Shown here in pieces: positions 42,943 through 51,065 of a stretch of DNA of 64,000 nt. The position numbers were made by a program, and so were the translations under genes. Source of the stretch: Pseudaeromonas aegiceratis (GTDB lineage: Bacteria > Pseudomonadota > Gammaproteobacteria > Enterobacterales > Aeromonadaceae); contig NZ_CP158016.1 of NCBI RefSeq assembly GCF_046254905.1, positions 682,001-746,000 of the forward strand, given 5' to 3'. A model generated the notes under the pieces. The model was not told the origin of the DNA, did no database searches, and worked only from the letters and a program-made list of their open reading frames with translations. The first letter of the stretch is position 1. Each line of letters begins with the position of its first letter.

Positions 42943-43653
42943 ATGAGAGCATATGGAGCAGAGTTTTTCGGGACCTTCTGGCTGGTGCTGGGGGGCTGTG
43001 GCAGCGCCGTGCTGGCGGCGGCCTTCCCCGCAGTGGGGATCGGCCTGCTGGGGGTCTCCCTGGCCTTCGGCCTGACGGTACTGACCATGGCGTTTGCCAT
43101 CGGCCACATCTCCGGCTGTCACCTCAATCCGGCGGTGACCCTGGGGCTGTGTGTCGGCGGCCGCTTCCCGGCCAAGGAGGTGGTGCCCTATATGGTGGCC
43201 CAGGTGCTGGGGGGGCTGGCCGCCGGCGGCGTGCTCTACATCATCGCCAGCGGTCAGAGTGGCTTCGATCTGGCCGCTGGCTTTGCCTCCAACGGCTATG
43301 GCGATCACTCCCCGGGGGGCTATAGCCTGACCGCCGCCCTGGTGTGTGAGGTGGTGATGACCGCCATGTTCCTGCTGGTGATCATGGGGGCCACCGACCG
43401 CCGGGCGCCGCAGGGCTTCGCGCCTATCGCCATCGGCCTGTGCCTGACCCTGATCCACCTGATCTCCATTCCGGTGACCAACACCTCGGTGAACCCGGCC
43501 CGCAGTACCGGCGTGGCACTGTATGTGGGGGATTGGGCCACCGCCCAGCTGTGGCTGTTCTGGCTGGCCCCCTTGGTGGGGGGCGCCCTGGGGGCCCTGA
43601 TCTACCGTGGCCTGGCGGGCGAGCAGCCGGAGGTCAAGCCGGTGAGTGCCTAG
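42943..43653 (+). CDS. aqpZ: Aquaporin Z
   Basis: A 236-residue channel with six membrane segments, starting MRAYGAEFFGTFWLVLGGCGSAVLAAAFP. The two NPA motifs are at 62-64 (CHLNPAVTLG) and 184-186 (TSVNPARSTG). The Cys in the first region and His in IHLISIPVTN (about 172) fit the water-selective AqpZ filter. The AAAGGAACG upstream is the likely ribosome site. It lets water cross the inner membrane quickly under osmotic change. An imperfect terminator hairpin follows. Confidence 0.97.
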   Translation: MRAYGAEFFGTFWLVLGGCGSAVLAAAFPAVGIGLLGVSLAFGLTVLTMAFAIGHISGCHLNPAVTLGLCVGGRFPAKEVVPYMVAQVLGGLAAGGVLYIIASGQSGFDLAAGFASNGYGDHSPGGYSLTAALVCEVVMTAMFLLVIMGATDRRAPQGFAPIAIGLCLTLIHLISIPVTNTSVNPARSTGVALYVGDWATAQLWLFWLAPLVGGALGALIYRGLAGEQPEVKPVSA

Positions 43654-43677
43654 GCAGGGCGCACGCTGCACACCACA

Positions 43678-43710
43678 ACGACGCCGGGCTTGCCCGGCGT
43701 TGCTGTTTTA
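43678..43710 (+). terminator. Terminator-like hairpin after aqpZ
   Basis: The hairpin CAACGACGCCGGGC-TT-GCCCGGCGTTG is followed by TGTTTTA. The T-run is short but the stem is strong. Confidence 0.65.
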
Positions 43711-44796
43711 CTGGCCGGTCAGGGAGAGAGCGGCGCTGAAGCGCTCCTGGCCGTACTGCATCATGGCGGCGAAGTCGTCCCGCCGCACCGGCACCTGGAT
43801 GGCGGAGGCCAGCCGATCCCGGCTGCTGTCCACGTCCGGGTCGTGGAAGAAGACAAACTGCTCGTCCAGCCCCACCAGCACCACCCAGTGGGGGGCCTTG
43901 TCACCGGTGAGCCGCCAGGTGCTGATGAGCACCAGCACAGGATGACCGGCGGCCAGCTCCTGGCCCAGCTCCGCCAGGCTGGCGCGGCCCAGGCGGATGT
44001 CCAGATCGGCCTCTTCGGCCTGCTGGGCGAAGTCCGCCTGCACCAGCTCCATCACCTGCCGCTTGTGGTCGCTGCGCACCCCGCGCAGGAAGGGCGTCTG
44101 GGTCTGGCTGACCCACAGGCGGGGCGTGAGGCCGCGGCGATGGGCCGCCAGGGCCAGCCCCAGGGCGGAGCAGCCGCCGTGGCCCGTGGTCATGAAGACG
44201 GTGGTGGCCTCGCGCCAGATCTGCACCTCCTCCCGCCGGCTGGGCACGAATCCCGGTGTGAGGGCACTGCGAGCCATCAGCAGGCTGGCGGGACCGCAGG
44301 TGAAGGGCAATGTCTGGGCGTAGTAGGGTACCGGCAGCAGGCTGGTGGGTTTGCCCGGCTGCAGCCGCTTCTCCAGCCGGATGCCGTCGGCGGCATCGTC
44401 GTAGTAGTGGGCCAGCAGGCGGATGGGGCGATAGCCCCGCTTGCGGTACAGGGCCCGGGCGCCGGCGTTGTCCTCCCGTACCTCCAGGCGCAGGGTCAGG
44501 TAGCCGCGCGCCAGCGCCTCCTGCTCACAGGCTTCCATCAGCTGGCCGGCCAGCCCTTGGCCGCGCAATTGGGTGGCGATGGCCAGGGAGTAGAGACGGG
44601 CCAGGTGGGTCCTGTGGTGAAACAGCACCAGGGCGTAACCGGCCAGCTGGCCGTCTTGTTGCAGCACCAGGGTACGGCTGTTGTCGCTCTTGATGAAACG
44701 GCGGAACTGGCGTCCGGATAATCTGTCGCCGGGGAAGGCGGTCTGCTCCAGGGCCAACAGGGCCGGCAGATCGTCAAGCTGCGCATCGCGGATCAT
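43708..44796 (-). CDS. GNAT acetyltransferase fused to peptidase C39-like domain
   Basis: A 362-residue fusion from the ATG at 44796, with GGAGA upstream. Residues 1-145 are a GNAT domain (MIRDAQLDDLPALLALEQTAFPGDRLSGRQFRRFI, acetyl-CoA loop QLRGQGLAGQL at 76-86). Residues 150-362 resemble C39 peptidases, with Cys167 in LPFTCGPAS, His303 in APHWVVLVG and Asp319 in FFHDPD forming a likely catalytic set. This fusion is found beside RimK-like ATP-grasp genes in several gammaproteobacteria. Here it is divergent from one, 303 bases away. C39 domains usually cut leader peptides, so a short peptide substrate is likely. No membrane part is seen. Confidence 0.88.
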   Translation of the reverse strand: MIRDAQLDDLPALLALEQTAFPGDRLSGRQFRRFIKSDNSRTLVLQQDGQLAGYALVLFHHRTHLARLYSLAIATQLRGQGLAGQLMEACEQEALARGYLTLRLEVREDNAGARALYRKRGYRPIRLLAHYYDDAADGIRLEKRLQPGKPTSLLPVPYYAQTLPFTCGPASLLMARSALTPGFVPSRREEVQIWREATTVFMTTGHGGCSALGLALAAHRRGLTPRLWVSQTQTPFLRGVRSDHKRQVMELVQADFAQQAEEADLDIRLGRASLAELGQELAAGHPVLVLISTWRLTGDKAPHWVVLVGLDEQFVFFHDPDVDSSRDRLASAIQVPVRRDDFAAMMQYGQERFSAALSLTGQ

Positions 44797-44969
44797 AACG
44801 TCTCCAAACGATTCCCGATGAAACCCGCATAGGGGGGCGGAGGCTTGGCTGGCGTCGTCTGTCCGGGCGATGGTGAGGGGGCGGGGGCAAGGCGGGCGCG
44901 CAGGGCAGCCCAAACGAGTCGAATCATAGGCCCAAGCGCTTGACGGGTAAAGTGTGACAGGCATAGCAT
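44793..44969 (-). CDS. Small proline-rich peptide frame overlapping the GNAT-C39 gene (possible peptide substrate)
   Basis: A 58-residue frame from an ATG at 44969 or 44 residues from 44927; a GTG at 45017 would give 74. It overlaps the GNAT-C39 start as ATGA. The 44-residue form starts MIRLVWAALRARLAP, then runs PAPSPSPGQTTPAKPPPPYAGFIGNRLETL, a basic amphipathic head and proline-rich tail. A weak AGGTGG lies 9 bases upstream of 44969, so expression is uncertain. Position and overlap suggest coupling to the peptidase. The peptide could be a substrate for the C39 and RimK-like enzymes. Confidence 0.4.
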   Translation of the reverse strand: MLCLSHFTRQALGPMIRLVWAALRARLAPAPSPSPGQTTPAKPPPPYAGFIGNRLETL

Positions 44970-45099
44970 TTCGGCGGGCCACCTGCCTGTTGCACCTAAC
45001 CGCTCTCTTATCTGCACAGACTCGTCTTACCCGGATCGTATCCGACCTCCCCATCTGTGTGCCGCGCCGGATATCCTTGCTAGTCAACTTGGAGTCATC

Positions 45100-46569
45100 A
45101 TGGCCAAGTTTCTTATCGTGACCGAAGAAAAATCGGATTGGGCTGCCTACTTCCCCTCGGAAAGCGTCGTTAGCGTGGGCGACTACCTCGACCATCGCAG
45201 CGACGCCGCCGCCCGCAACACTCAAGTCATCAATCTGTGCCGCAACTACGATTATCAAAGCCTGGGCTACTACTGCACCCTGCTGGCCGAAGCCCGCGGC
45301 CACCGCATCTTGCCTACCCTGCGCACCATCAATGAACTCTCCAGCAAAGAATTCCAATTGATGGTGCTGGGGGGCATGAACGAGGCGCTGGATCAGGCTT
45401 TCGCCGGCAGCCCGCAAGGCACAGTCACCCAGCTGTTCTACTTCGGCCAGAGCGAGGTGCCCGCCCTGCAGAAGCTGGCCCGCGCCCTGTTCGAGCAATA
45501 CCCCTTGCCGGTGATGCAGGTGACCTTCCGCCACCAGCGCCAGGGCTGGCAGGTGGCCGGCGTGGCGCCCTATCCCTTCCAGCAGCTGGAAAACGGCCAG
45601 CAGGACAGCTTCGCCGCCGCCCTGGAGCGCTTCTCCCGCAAGATCTGGCGCCAGAGCAGCCCCCATCGCAAGTATCGCTACGACCTGGCCATCCTCATCG
45701 ACCGGGAGGAGCAGCTGCCGCCCTCCAACCTGATGGCCATCAAGCGCTTCATCCGCGCCGGTCAGCGGCTGGGCATCAAGGTGGATCTCATCGACAAGGA
45801 TCAGCTGGGCCGGCTGGGGGAATATGACGCCCTGTTTATCCGCGCCACCACCAACATCGACAACTACACCTATCAGTTCGCCCGCCGGGCGGAGAAGCTG
45901 GGGCTGGTGGTGATCGACGATCCCGCCTCCATCATGTACTGCACCAACAAGGTCTATCTGGCGGAGCTGCTGGAGAAGCACAAGGTGCCCACCCCCAAGA
46001 CCCGGGTGATCCGCGCCGGTGAGGCCGATTGGGCGGCCAAGACGGTGGCGGCCCTGGGACTGCCCTGCGTGCTCAAGCTTCCGGACGGCTCCTTCTCCCG
46101 CGGGGTGCACAAGGTGGACAGCCTGGAGGCGCTGGAGGCGAAGGCCCGGGAGATGATGCAGAGCTCCTCCCTGATCCTGGCCCAGGAGTTCATGTACACC
46201 GAGTTCGACTGGCGCATCGGCGTGCTGGATCACCAGCCGCTGTTTGCCTGCAAGTACTACATGAGCCGGGGGCACTGGCAGATCTACCAGCACCAGGAGG
46301 GCGGCAACTTCAACGCCGGCGGCTGGGAGACCCTGGATGTGCTGGCGGTACCGCGCTGCGTGCGGGAGACGGCCCTGAAGGCGGCCAACCTCATCGGCGA
46401 TGGCCTGTACGGCGTGGACATCAAGCAGAAGGGCAACAAGGCCTACGTGATTGAGATCAACGACAACCCCAACATAGACCGTGGGGTGGAAGACCACGTG
46501 ATGGGGGATCTGATCTACGAGCGGGTGATGACGGAATTCTTGCGGCGGATGCAACAGCGGGGGCTTTAG
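45100..46569 (+). CDS. RimK-like ATP-grasp ligase with N-terminal RLAN domain
   Basis: A 489-residue protein with GGAG 6 bases upstream of the ATG. Residues 1-170 look like the RLAN domain of RimK-like ATP-grasp proteins (FLIVTEEKSDWAAYFPS, RNYDYQSLGYYCTLLAEARGHRILP). Residues about 200-489 are the ATP-grasp: KYRYDLAILIDREEQLPPSN, LPDGSFSRGVHKVDS, DWRIGVLDHQPLFACKYYMSRGHWQ and YVIEINDNPNIDRGVEDHV, with the metal-binding E-N-D-N set. RimK enzymes add glutamate to a carboxylate or peptide end. It is divergent from the GNAT-C39 gene, and the pair looks like a peptide-modifying cassette of unknown product. Confidence 0.88.
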   Translation: MAKFLIVTEEKSDWAAYFPSESVVSVGDYLDHRSDAAARNTQVINLCRNYDYQSLGYYCTLLAEARGHRILPTLRTINELSSKEFQLMVLGGMNEALDQAFAGSPQGTVTQLFYFGQSEVPALQKLARALFEQYPLPVMQVTFRHQRQGWQVAGVAPYPFQQLENGQQDSFAAALERFSRKIWRQSSPHRKYRYDLAILIDREEQLPPSNLMAIKRFIRAGQRLGIKVDLIDKDQLGRLGEYDALFIRATTNIDNYTYQFARRAEKLGLVVIDDPASIMYCTNKVYLAELLEKHKVPTPKTRVIRAGEADWAAKTVAALGLPCVLKLPDGSFSRGVHKVDSLEALEAKAREMMQSSSLILAQEFMYTEFDWRIGVLDHQPLFACKYYMSRGHWQIYQHQEGGNFNAGGWETLDVLAVPRCVRETALKAANLIGDGLYGVDIKQKGNKAYVIEINDNPNIDRGVEDHVMGDLIYERVMTEFLRRMQQRGL

Positions 46570-46583
46570 GCCCCCGCGTTTTT
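46557..46583 (+). terminator. Rho-independent terminator overlapping the RimK-like stop codon
   Basis: The stem GCGGGGG at 46557-46563 pairs with CCCCCGC at 46571-46577, followed by TTTTT. The stop codon (46567-46569) is in the loop. Confidence 0.85.
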
Positions 46584-46779
46584 ACGCCTCGCGAAACTGC
46601 TTGAGCTCGGCCTGGTAGTGAAAGCCGTCCTCGGCCAGCTTGGCCTGCAGCTCGCTGGCCTGGATGTCGTGGTAGCGGCACAGATCCGCCAGATCCGCGA
46701 AATGATCCCGCAGCTGGGTGTTCACCAGGCTCACCAGCATGGCGCCGGGCAGGGCGGAAAAACGGCTCAGGGAAAACAT
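46582..46779 (-). CDS. DUF4250 family small protein
   Basis: A 65-residue protein with AGGAGG directly upstream. The core reads GAMLVSLVNTQLRDHFADLADLCRYHDIQASELQAKLAEDGFHYQAELKQFR, the DUF4250 pattern. It is a small soluble protein with no known function. It converges on the RimK-like gene across the terminator and is 36 bases before the oxidoreductase stop. It is too short for motif analysis. Confidence 0.75.
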   Translation of the reverse strand: MFSLSRFSALPGAMLVSLVNTQLRDHFADLADLCRYHDIQASELQAKLAEDGFHYQAELKQFREA

Positions 46780-46815
46780 GGCGCCTCCTAGGGGCTTGGG
46801 TGACGTGAGCCGCCA

Positions 46816-48117
46816 CTATAGCGAAGTTTTATCCGTCCGGTCAGCCGCCTGCTCCAGTTTGTCGATACCCAGGTACTTGAGCACCAACCGCTCGTACAGG
46901 GGCTCGGTCTCGCCGTGCTGCATCTTGCGCAGGAAGTATTTCTCGAAGGCCACCTTGGCCAGGTGAACCCACTTGCCCTCGGCAAACCAGGCCACGTTGC
47001 GCGGCGGCAGTTGAGGGATGGCCACGAAGGCGGCGCCCGTGTTGCCCATGTCCGCCAGACAGATGGCGTTCCAGCTGGCCTTGGCCTGGGGTGTCTGTCC
47101 CTGCAGCTCGGCCTGGATGTTGAGGGTGATGGCCCGCACCATGGACTCGATCATGTAGCCGGTCTTGGGCACGCCGGTGGGGACCGGGGTGGCCACCGGC
47201 GGCGCTATGGCGATGCAGACCCCGGCGGCGTAGATATTGGGGTAGGTGGGGTTGCGCTGTTGGTCGTCCACCAGCACGAAGCCCCTGGGATTCACCAGGC
47301 CTTCGATGCCCCGCAGGGGGGTTATGCCGCGAAAGGCCGGCAGCAGCATGGCATGGCGATAGGGCAGGGCATGCTGGCGCTTGAGCTGACCCAGATCATC
47401 CAACTCGTCCACCAGCACCTGACCGTCCTGCAGCGCCCGGGTCTTGGCGTTGCAGATCCAGGGGATGTCCCGCTCCCGCAGGGCCTTCTCCAGCAGCCCC
47501 TTGGAGTCGCCGACCCCGCCCAGCCCCAGGTGGCCGATATAGGGCTCGCTGGTGACGAAGGTGAGGGGCACGGCCTTGCGCAGCTTGTGGTCCCGCAGGT
47601 GCTTGTCGAGGATGAAGGCATATTCATAGGCCGGGCCGAAGCAGGAGGCGCCGGGCAGGGCTCCCACCACCACGGGCCCGGGTTGGGCCAGCAGCTGCGC
47701 TACGGTGGCCTGGCAGTCCTCGGCATGGGGCAGGGTGCAGACGCTGCTGCTGCCGGCCTCCGGCCCGGCGCCGGGCAGCTCGTCGAAGGCCAGCTCGGGG
47801 CCGGTGCACAGCACCAGGTAGTCGTAGCCGTGCTCACTGCCATCGGCCAGGGTGACCTGACGGGCCTTGGGATCCAGCCGGACCAGCCCTTGGGGGATGA
47901 AGTCGATGCCCTTTTTGGCTACCTGGGGGGCGATGGGGAGGGAGACCTGGTCGCGCTTGCGCCAGGCCACAGCTACCCAGGGATTGGAGGGGGTGAAGTC
48001 GAAGCTGGGCTTGTCGCTGATGAGGACCACCCTATGGGCCGAACCCAGGGTGGCCTTGAGTTCGTAGGCGGCGGAGAGGCCGCCGAGGCCGGCGCCGATG
48101 ACCATGATGGTTGCCAT
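46816..48117 (-). CDS. FAD-dependent NAD(P)/sulfide:quinone oxidoreductase-like protein
   Basis: A 433-residue flavoprotein. The FAD-binding GxGxxG is GAGLGGLSAA at residues 8-17, and YDYLVLCTGPELAF and YAAGVCIAI are further FAD contacts. Cysteines lie in LVLCTGP, SSVCTLPHAEDCQA, GASCFGP and AAGVCIA, which may form the redox disulfide used by sulfide:quinone reductases. The C-terminus has no membrane segment, but VGKWVH-type text and a Trp-rich tail (WVHLAKVAFEKYFLRKMQ) suggest an amphipathic membrane anchor. It could oxidise sulfide or act as a NADH dehydrogenase-type enzyme; the family does not fix which. Confidence 0.8.
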   Translation of the reverse strand: MATIMVIGAGLGGLSAAYELKATLGSAHRVVLISDKPSFDFTPSNPWVAVAWRKRDQVSLPIAPQVAKKGIDFIPQGLVRLDPKARQVTLADGSEHGYDYLVLCTGPELAFDELPGAGPEAGSSSVCTLPHAEDCQATVAQLLAQPGPVVVGALPGASCFGPAYEYAFILDKHLRDHKLRKAVPLTFVTSEPYIGHLGLGGVGDSKGLLEKALRERDIPWICNAKTRALQDGQVLVDELDDLGQLKRQHALPYRHAMLLPAFRGITPLRGIEGLVNPRGFVLVDDQQRNPTYPNIYAAGVCIAIAPPVATPVPTGVPKTGYMIESMVRAITLNIQAELQGQTPQAKASWNAICLADMGNTGAAFVAIPQLPPRNVAWFAEGKWVHLAKVAFEKYFLRKMQHGETEPLYERLVLKYLGIDKLEQAADRTDKTSL

Positions 48118-48246
48118 AGTTCCCCCTTATGCTGACCCGCTGTGGGTGACACTCTTTGCTAACTATAGACCCGGTTGCCTCCGTCCTTGGCTGGCGTTGG
48201 TCTCGGTGCATTACACTTAGCCCAGCGAATGGCCGAAGGGGGCGCT

Positions 48247-49176
48247 ATGGGGCGGATCTGGCGGTACGGGCTCTGGTGCGGCCTGTTGTTATGGTGGTGC
48301 AGCGGCGCCGTGCTGGCCGACTGTGTCGGCCTGGTGGCGGGGGCCGGTGGCAAGCGTTTCTGGAGCGAGGTGGTGCTGGGGGCCAAGCTGGCCGGCCAGG
48401 ATCTGGGGGTGCGGGTACATGCCCTGACCCCCATGGACGAAGAGGACGACACCCAGCGGGAGGCCATCAACCGTCTGGTGGCCATGGGCTGTCAGGGGCT
48501 GGTCATCGCCCCCAGCTCAACGGCGCGCGAGGCGCATGTGGCCCTGTTGCGCAAGCAGGGCATCACCACCTTGTACCTGGACCGGGATCTGCCCGGTGAA
48601 CGGGTGGCGGTGGTGGCCACCGACAATGGGGCGGCCGGCGAGCTGGCCGCTCTGCGTCTGGGCCAGGCCCTGGGAGGCCATGGCCGTGTGCTGCTGGTGC
48701 GGCTCAAGCCCGGCATCCCCAGCACGGACGCCCGGGAGCTGGGGTTTGCCCGGGGGGCGCGGGAGGCGGGCCTGCAGCTGAGCTATTCCCCCTACTTGGG
48801 ATTGGGGGTGGGGGAGGCGCGCAGCGTCTTGCACCATTTCCTGCGGGAGGCGGGGCCGTTCGACGGCATCTTCTCGGTCAACGAGTCCACCACCATGGCG
48901 GTGGCGGTGGTGTTGCGGGAGCTGGCCCTGAGTCCGGCGCCCGTGCATATCGGCTTCGATCTGGATCCCCTGCTGGCCCAGGCGATCCGGGACCGGCGCC
49001 TGTATGGCGTCATGGTGCAGCAACCCAGGCAGCTGGGCTATCTGGCGGTGCAGCGGCTGGTGGGGGTGCTGCGGGGGCAGACGGTGGAGGAGCATCAGCT
49101 GATCCCGGCGCGCTTCGTCGACCTGGAGGCGCTGGCCAGGCCGGAACTGGCCGCCATGATCGCCAACCAGGAGTAG
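48247..49176 (+). CDS. Orphan periplasmic sugar-type binding protein (LacI/ribose-binding fold)
   Basis: A 309-residue protein with GGGGG upstream of the ATG at 48247; an upstream in-frame start lacks similarity. It has a signal peptide ending around SGAVLA, followed by DCVGLVAGAGGKRFWSEVVLGAKLAGQDLGVRVHALT. It continues DTQREAINRLVAMGCQGLVIAPSSTAREAHVALLRKQGITTLYLD, the pattern of ribose-type ABC binding proteins. No permease or ATPase gene lies nearby, so it may act alone, for example as the sensing part of a signalling system. The ligand is unknown. Confidence 0.82.
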   Translation: MGRIWRYGLWCGLLLWWCSGAVLADCVGLVAGAGGKRFWSEVVLGAKLAGQDLGVRVHALTPMDEEDDTQREAINRLVAMGCQGLVIAPSSTAREAHVALLRKQGITTLYLDRDLPGERVAVVATDNGAAGELAALRLGQALGGHGRVLLVRLKPGIPSTDARELGFARGAREAGLQLSYSPYLGLGVGEARSVLHHFLREAGPFDGIFSVNESTTMAVAVVLRELALSPAPVHIGFDLDPLLAQAIRDRRLYGVMVQQPRQLGYLAVQRLVGVLRGQTVEEHQLIPARFVDLEALARPELAAMIANQE

Positions 49177-49190
49177 CGGTTCTCTCATGC

Positions 49191-49222
49191 AACAATAAGG
49201 CGCCATCTGGCGCCTTATTGTT
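49191..49222. terminator. Bidirectional rho-independent terminator
   Basis: The 15-base perfect stem AACAATAAGGCGCCA-TC-TGGCGCCTTATTGTT separates the converging binding-protein and GH13 genes. Confidence 0.85.
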
Positions 49223-49238
49223 GTCGGCGGCGGGGGAG

Positions 49239-50855
49239 TTACAGGCGGTAGATGGCCATCCCCTGGGCCGGCAGACTCAGCTGCAGGGTCTGGCCCGCAC
49301 TCAGGGTCCCCTGGCCCAGCAGGCGTTGTGGGGCTTCGCTCTTGAGGGGCAGGCTGAGGGCTTGGGCCTGGTGGCTGTAGTTCAGCAGCACCAGCACGCG
49401 CTCATCTCCGGCCTGACGCAGGTAGGCCAGCACCGGACCCTCGGCCAGCAGCTGCAGATCCCCTTCCCGCAGGGCCGGATGGGCCTTGCGCAGGGCGATC
49501 AGCCGCTGATAGTGGTGCCAGAGCGAGTCGGGTTCGGCCTGCTGCTCCGCCGCGTTATAGTCGGCCTGGTTGTCGGCCGGCGCGCGAAACGGCGTGACGG
49601 TGCTGAAGCCGCCGTCGGCCTGCCAGCTCATGGGCGCCCGCAGCCCCCAGTCGCCGCCATTGCCCCGGCTGGTGCCCATGCCGATCTCCTCGCCGTAATA
49701 GATAAATGGCTGCCCCGGCAGGGTCAGCTGGGTGGCCACCGCCAGCCGGTAGGCCGCCTCGTCGCCGCCCAGGTCTTCTATCAGCCGCTCGCCGGCGTAG
49801 CTGTCGTGGCTGCCCAGCACCAGCCCCATCTGCTGCAGAGGATAGCGTTGGAGGATCTGGATCAGCTTGTCGGTGGCGGCGCCCTGTTTCACCGAGGCCC
49901 GCACCTGCTCGTTGAAGCCGAAGGCGAAGGCGGAACCACAGGCGTCATCCTGTGCGGCACCCACGGGATCGGCGGGCTCCTCGCAGACCATGAAGTTGCC
50001 CGGATAGCTGTGCACCAGGGTCTGCAGATCCTTGAGGATCGGCTTGTTCTCCGGTTGGGATTCGTAGGCCTTGGGGCCATTTTCCACGAGCTGGCCCACC
50101 GCATCGAAGCGGAAGCCATCCACCCCCTGGTTCATCCAGTAGCGCAGGTTGTCGTGGTGGAAGGCCAGCACCTGGGGATTGCGCAGGTTGAAATCGGGCA
50201 TGCCGCTCCAGAACACCCCGTAGTAGTAGTTCTTGCCGGGGCGGACCCGGTGCCAGGTCTCGCTCTGATCCCAGTTGTACCACTGGGGATCATGGTCGGC
50301 CCAGATATACCAGTCGCGCTTGCCGTTGCGGTTGGCCTTGGAGTCCAGAAACAGGGGGTTGGCATCGGAGCTGTGGTTGATGACGTAGTCCATGATGACC
50401 CCCATGCCCCGGGCGTGGGCCGCGTCCAGCAGGGCCTTAAAGTCGGCCCGGCTGCCATAATCGGCCTCCACATCCCGGTAATCCACCACGGCATAGCCGT
50501 GGTCCCGGTCCTGGCTCTGGTTCACCGGCATCAGCCACAGGCCCTGTACCCCCAGGGCCTGCAGGTAGTCCAGCCGGCTGATGAGGCCGCGAAAATCGCC
50601 GATGCCATCGCCGTTGCTGTCCTGGTAGCCCCGCACGTAGATCTCCATGAAGACGGCGCCCCGAGCCCAGTCGGCGGGCAGGGGCCGGGCCGGGATCTGC
50701 TGCGCCACCGGGTTCAGGTCCAGCTGGCTGGAGTCGAGCTTGGCCGGTGGCGCCGGCGGAGCCACGAAGGGGGCGGCAGGTGGGGTGGGGCTGGCACAGC
50801 CGGCCAGGGCCAGCATGAGGGCGAGGGGCAGAAGGCGCATGGGGTGGGATCTCAT
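49239..50855 (-). CDS. GH13 alpha-amylase family lipoprotein
   Basis: A 538-residue protein. The start is the ATG at 50855 or 50840 (neither has a clear ribosome site); the longer one gives a normal basic N-region. The lipobox is LAGC with Cys20, followed by a Pro/Ala linker. GH13 motifs: calcium-binding DSNGDGIGD (79-87), region I DYVINHSS, region II GFRFDAV with nucleophile Asp251, region III CEEP with probable acid Glu292, and region IV GSHDS with Asp351. Region IV is usually NHD. It probably hydrolyses alpha-1,4-linked glucans in the periplasm or at the outer membrane. Confidence 0.87.
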   Translation of the reverse strand: MRSHPMRLLPLALMLALAGCASPTPPAAPFVAPPAPPAKLDSSQLDLNPVAQQIPARPLPADWARGAVFMEIYVRGYQDSNGDGIGDFRGLISRLDYLQALGVQGLWLMPVNQSQDRDHGYAVVDYRDVEADYGSRADFKALLDAAHARGMGVIMDYVINHSSDANPLFLDSKANRNGKRDWYIWADHDPQWYNWDQSETWHRVRPGKNYYYGVFWSGMPDFNLRNPQVLAFHHDNLRYWMNQGVDGFRFDAVGQLVENGPKAYESQPENKPILKDLQTLVHSYPGNFMVCEEPADPVGAAQDDACGSAFAFGFNEQVRASVKQGAATDKLIQILQRYPLQQMGLVLGSHDSYAGERLIEDLGGDEAAYRLAVATQLTLPGQPFIYYGEEIGMGTSRGNGGDWGLRAPMSWQADGGFSTVTPFRAPADNQADYNAAEQQAEPDSLWHHYQRLIALRKAHPALREGDLQLLAEGPVLAYLRQAGDERVLVLLNYSHQAQALSLPLKSEAPQRLLGQGTLSAGQTLQLSLPAQGMAIYRL

Positions 50856-50986
50856 CTTGGTCGGGTCGGGGGCCTGAGCATACAGGTTGGCGCGCCCCTT
50901 AGCCGGCTGGGGCGGCAGCAACCCGAGCTGGCTCACAAAGGGACGGCGAAAAATGGAAAAAATATGCACCATTTGAATCCATAAAA

Positions 50987-51015
50987 CTGACGCGCAATCA
51001 TCATGGCACTGTCAT
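50987..51015 (+). promoter_or_regulatory. Possible PhoB box upstream of alkaline phosphatase
   Basis: Three 11-base spaced units CTGACGC (50987), TCATCAT (50998) and CTGTCAT (51009) resemble the PhoB consensus CTGTCAT with 4-base gaps. Only the last is a full match. It fits phosphate control of the phosphatase, but the evidence is weak. Confidence 0.3.
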
Positions 51016-51065
51016 GCGGCCTGGGTACCGTCTAGGCACTTCTAACGGGCATGGAGATGCTGATT

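Noticed and set aside
43708..46554. A 948-residue minus-strand open frame covering GNAT-C39 and the RimK-like gene
   Set aside because: Only the part from 44796 has protein-like text; the rest is the antisense of the RimK-like gene and reads as low-complexity His/Gly/Leu/Val-rich antisense.
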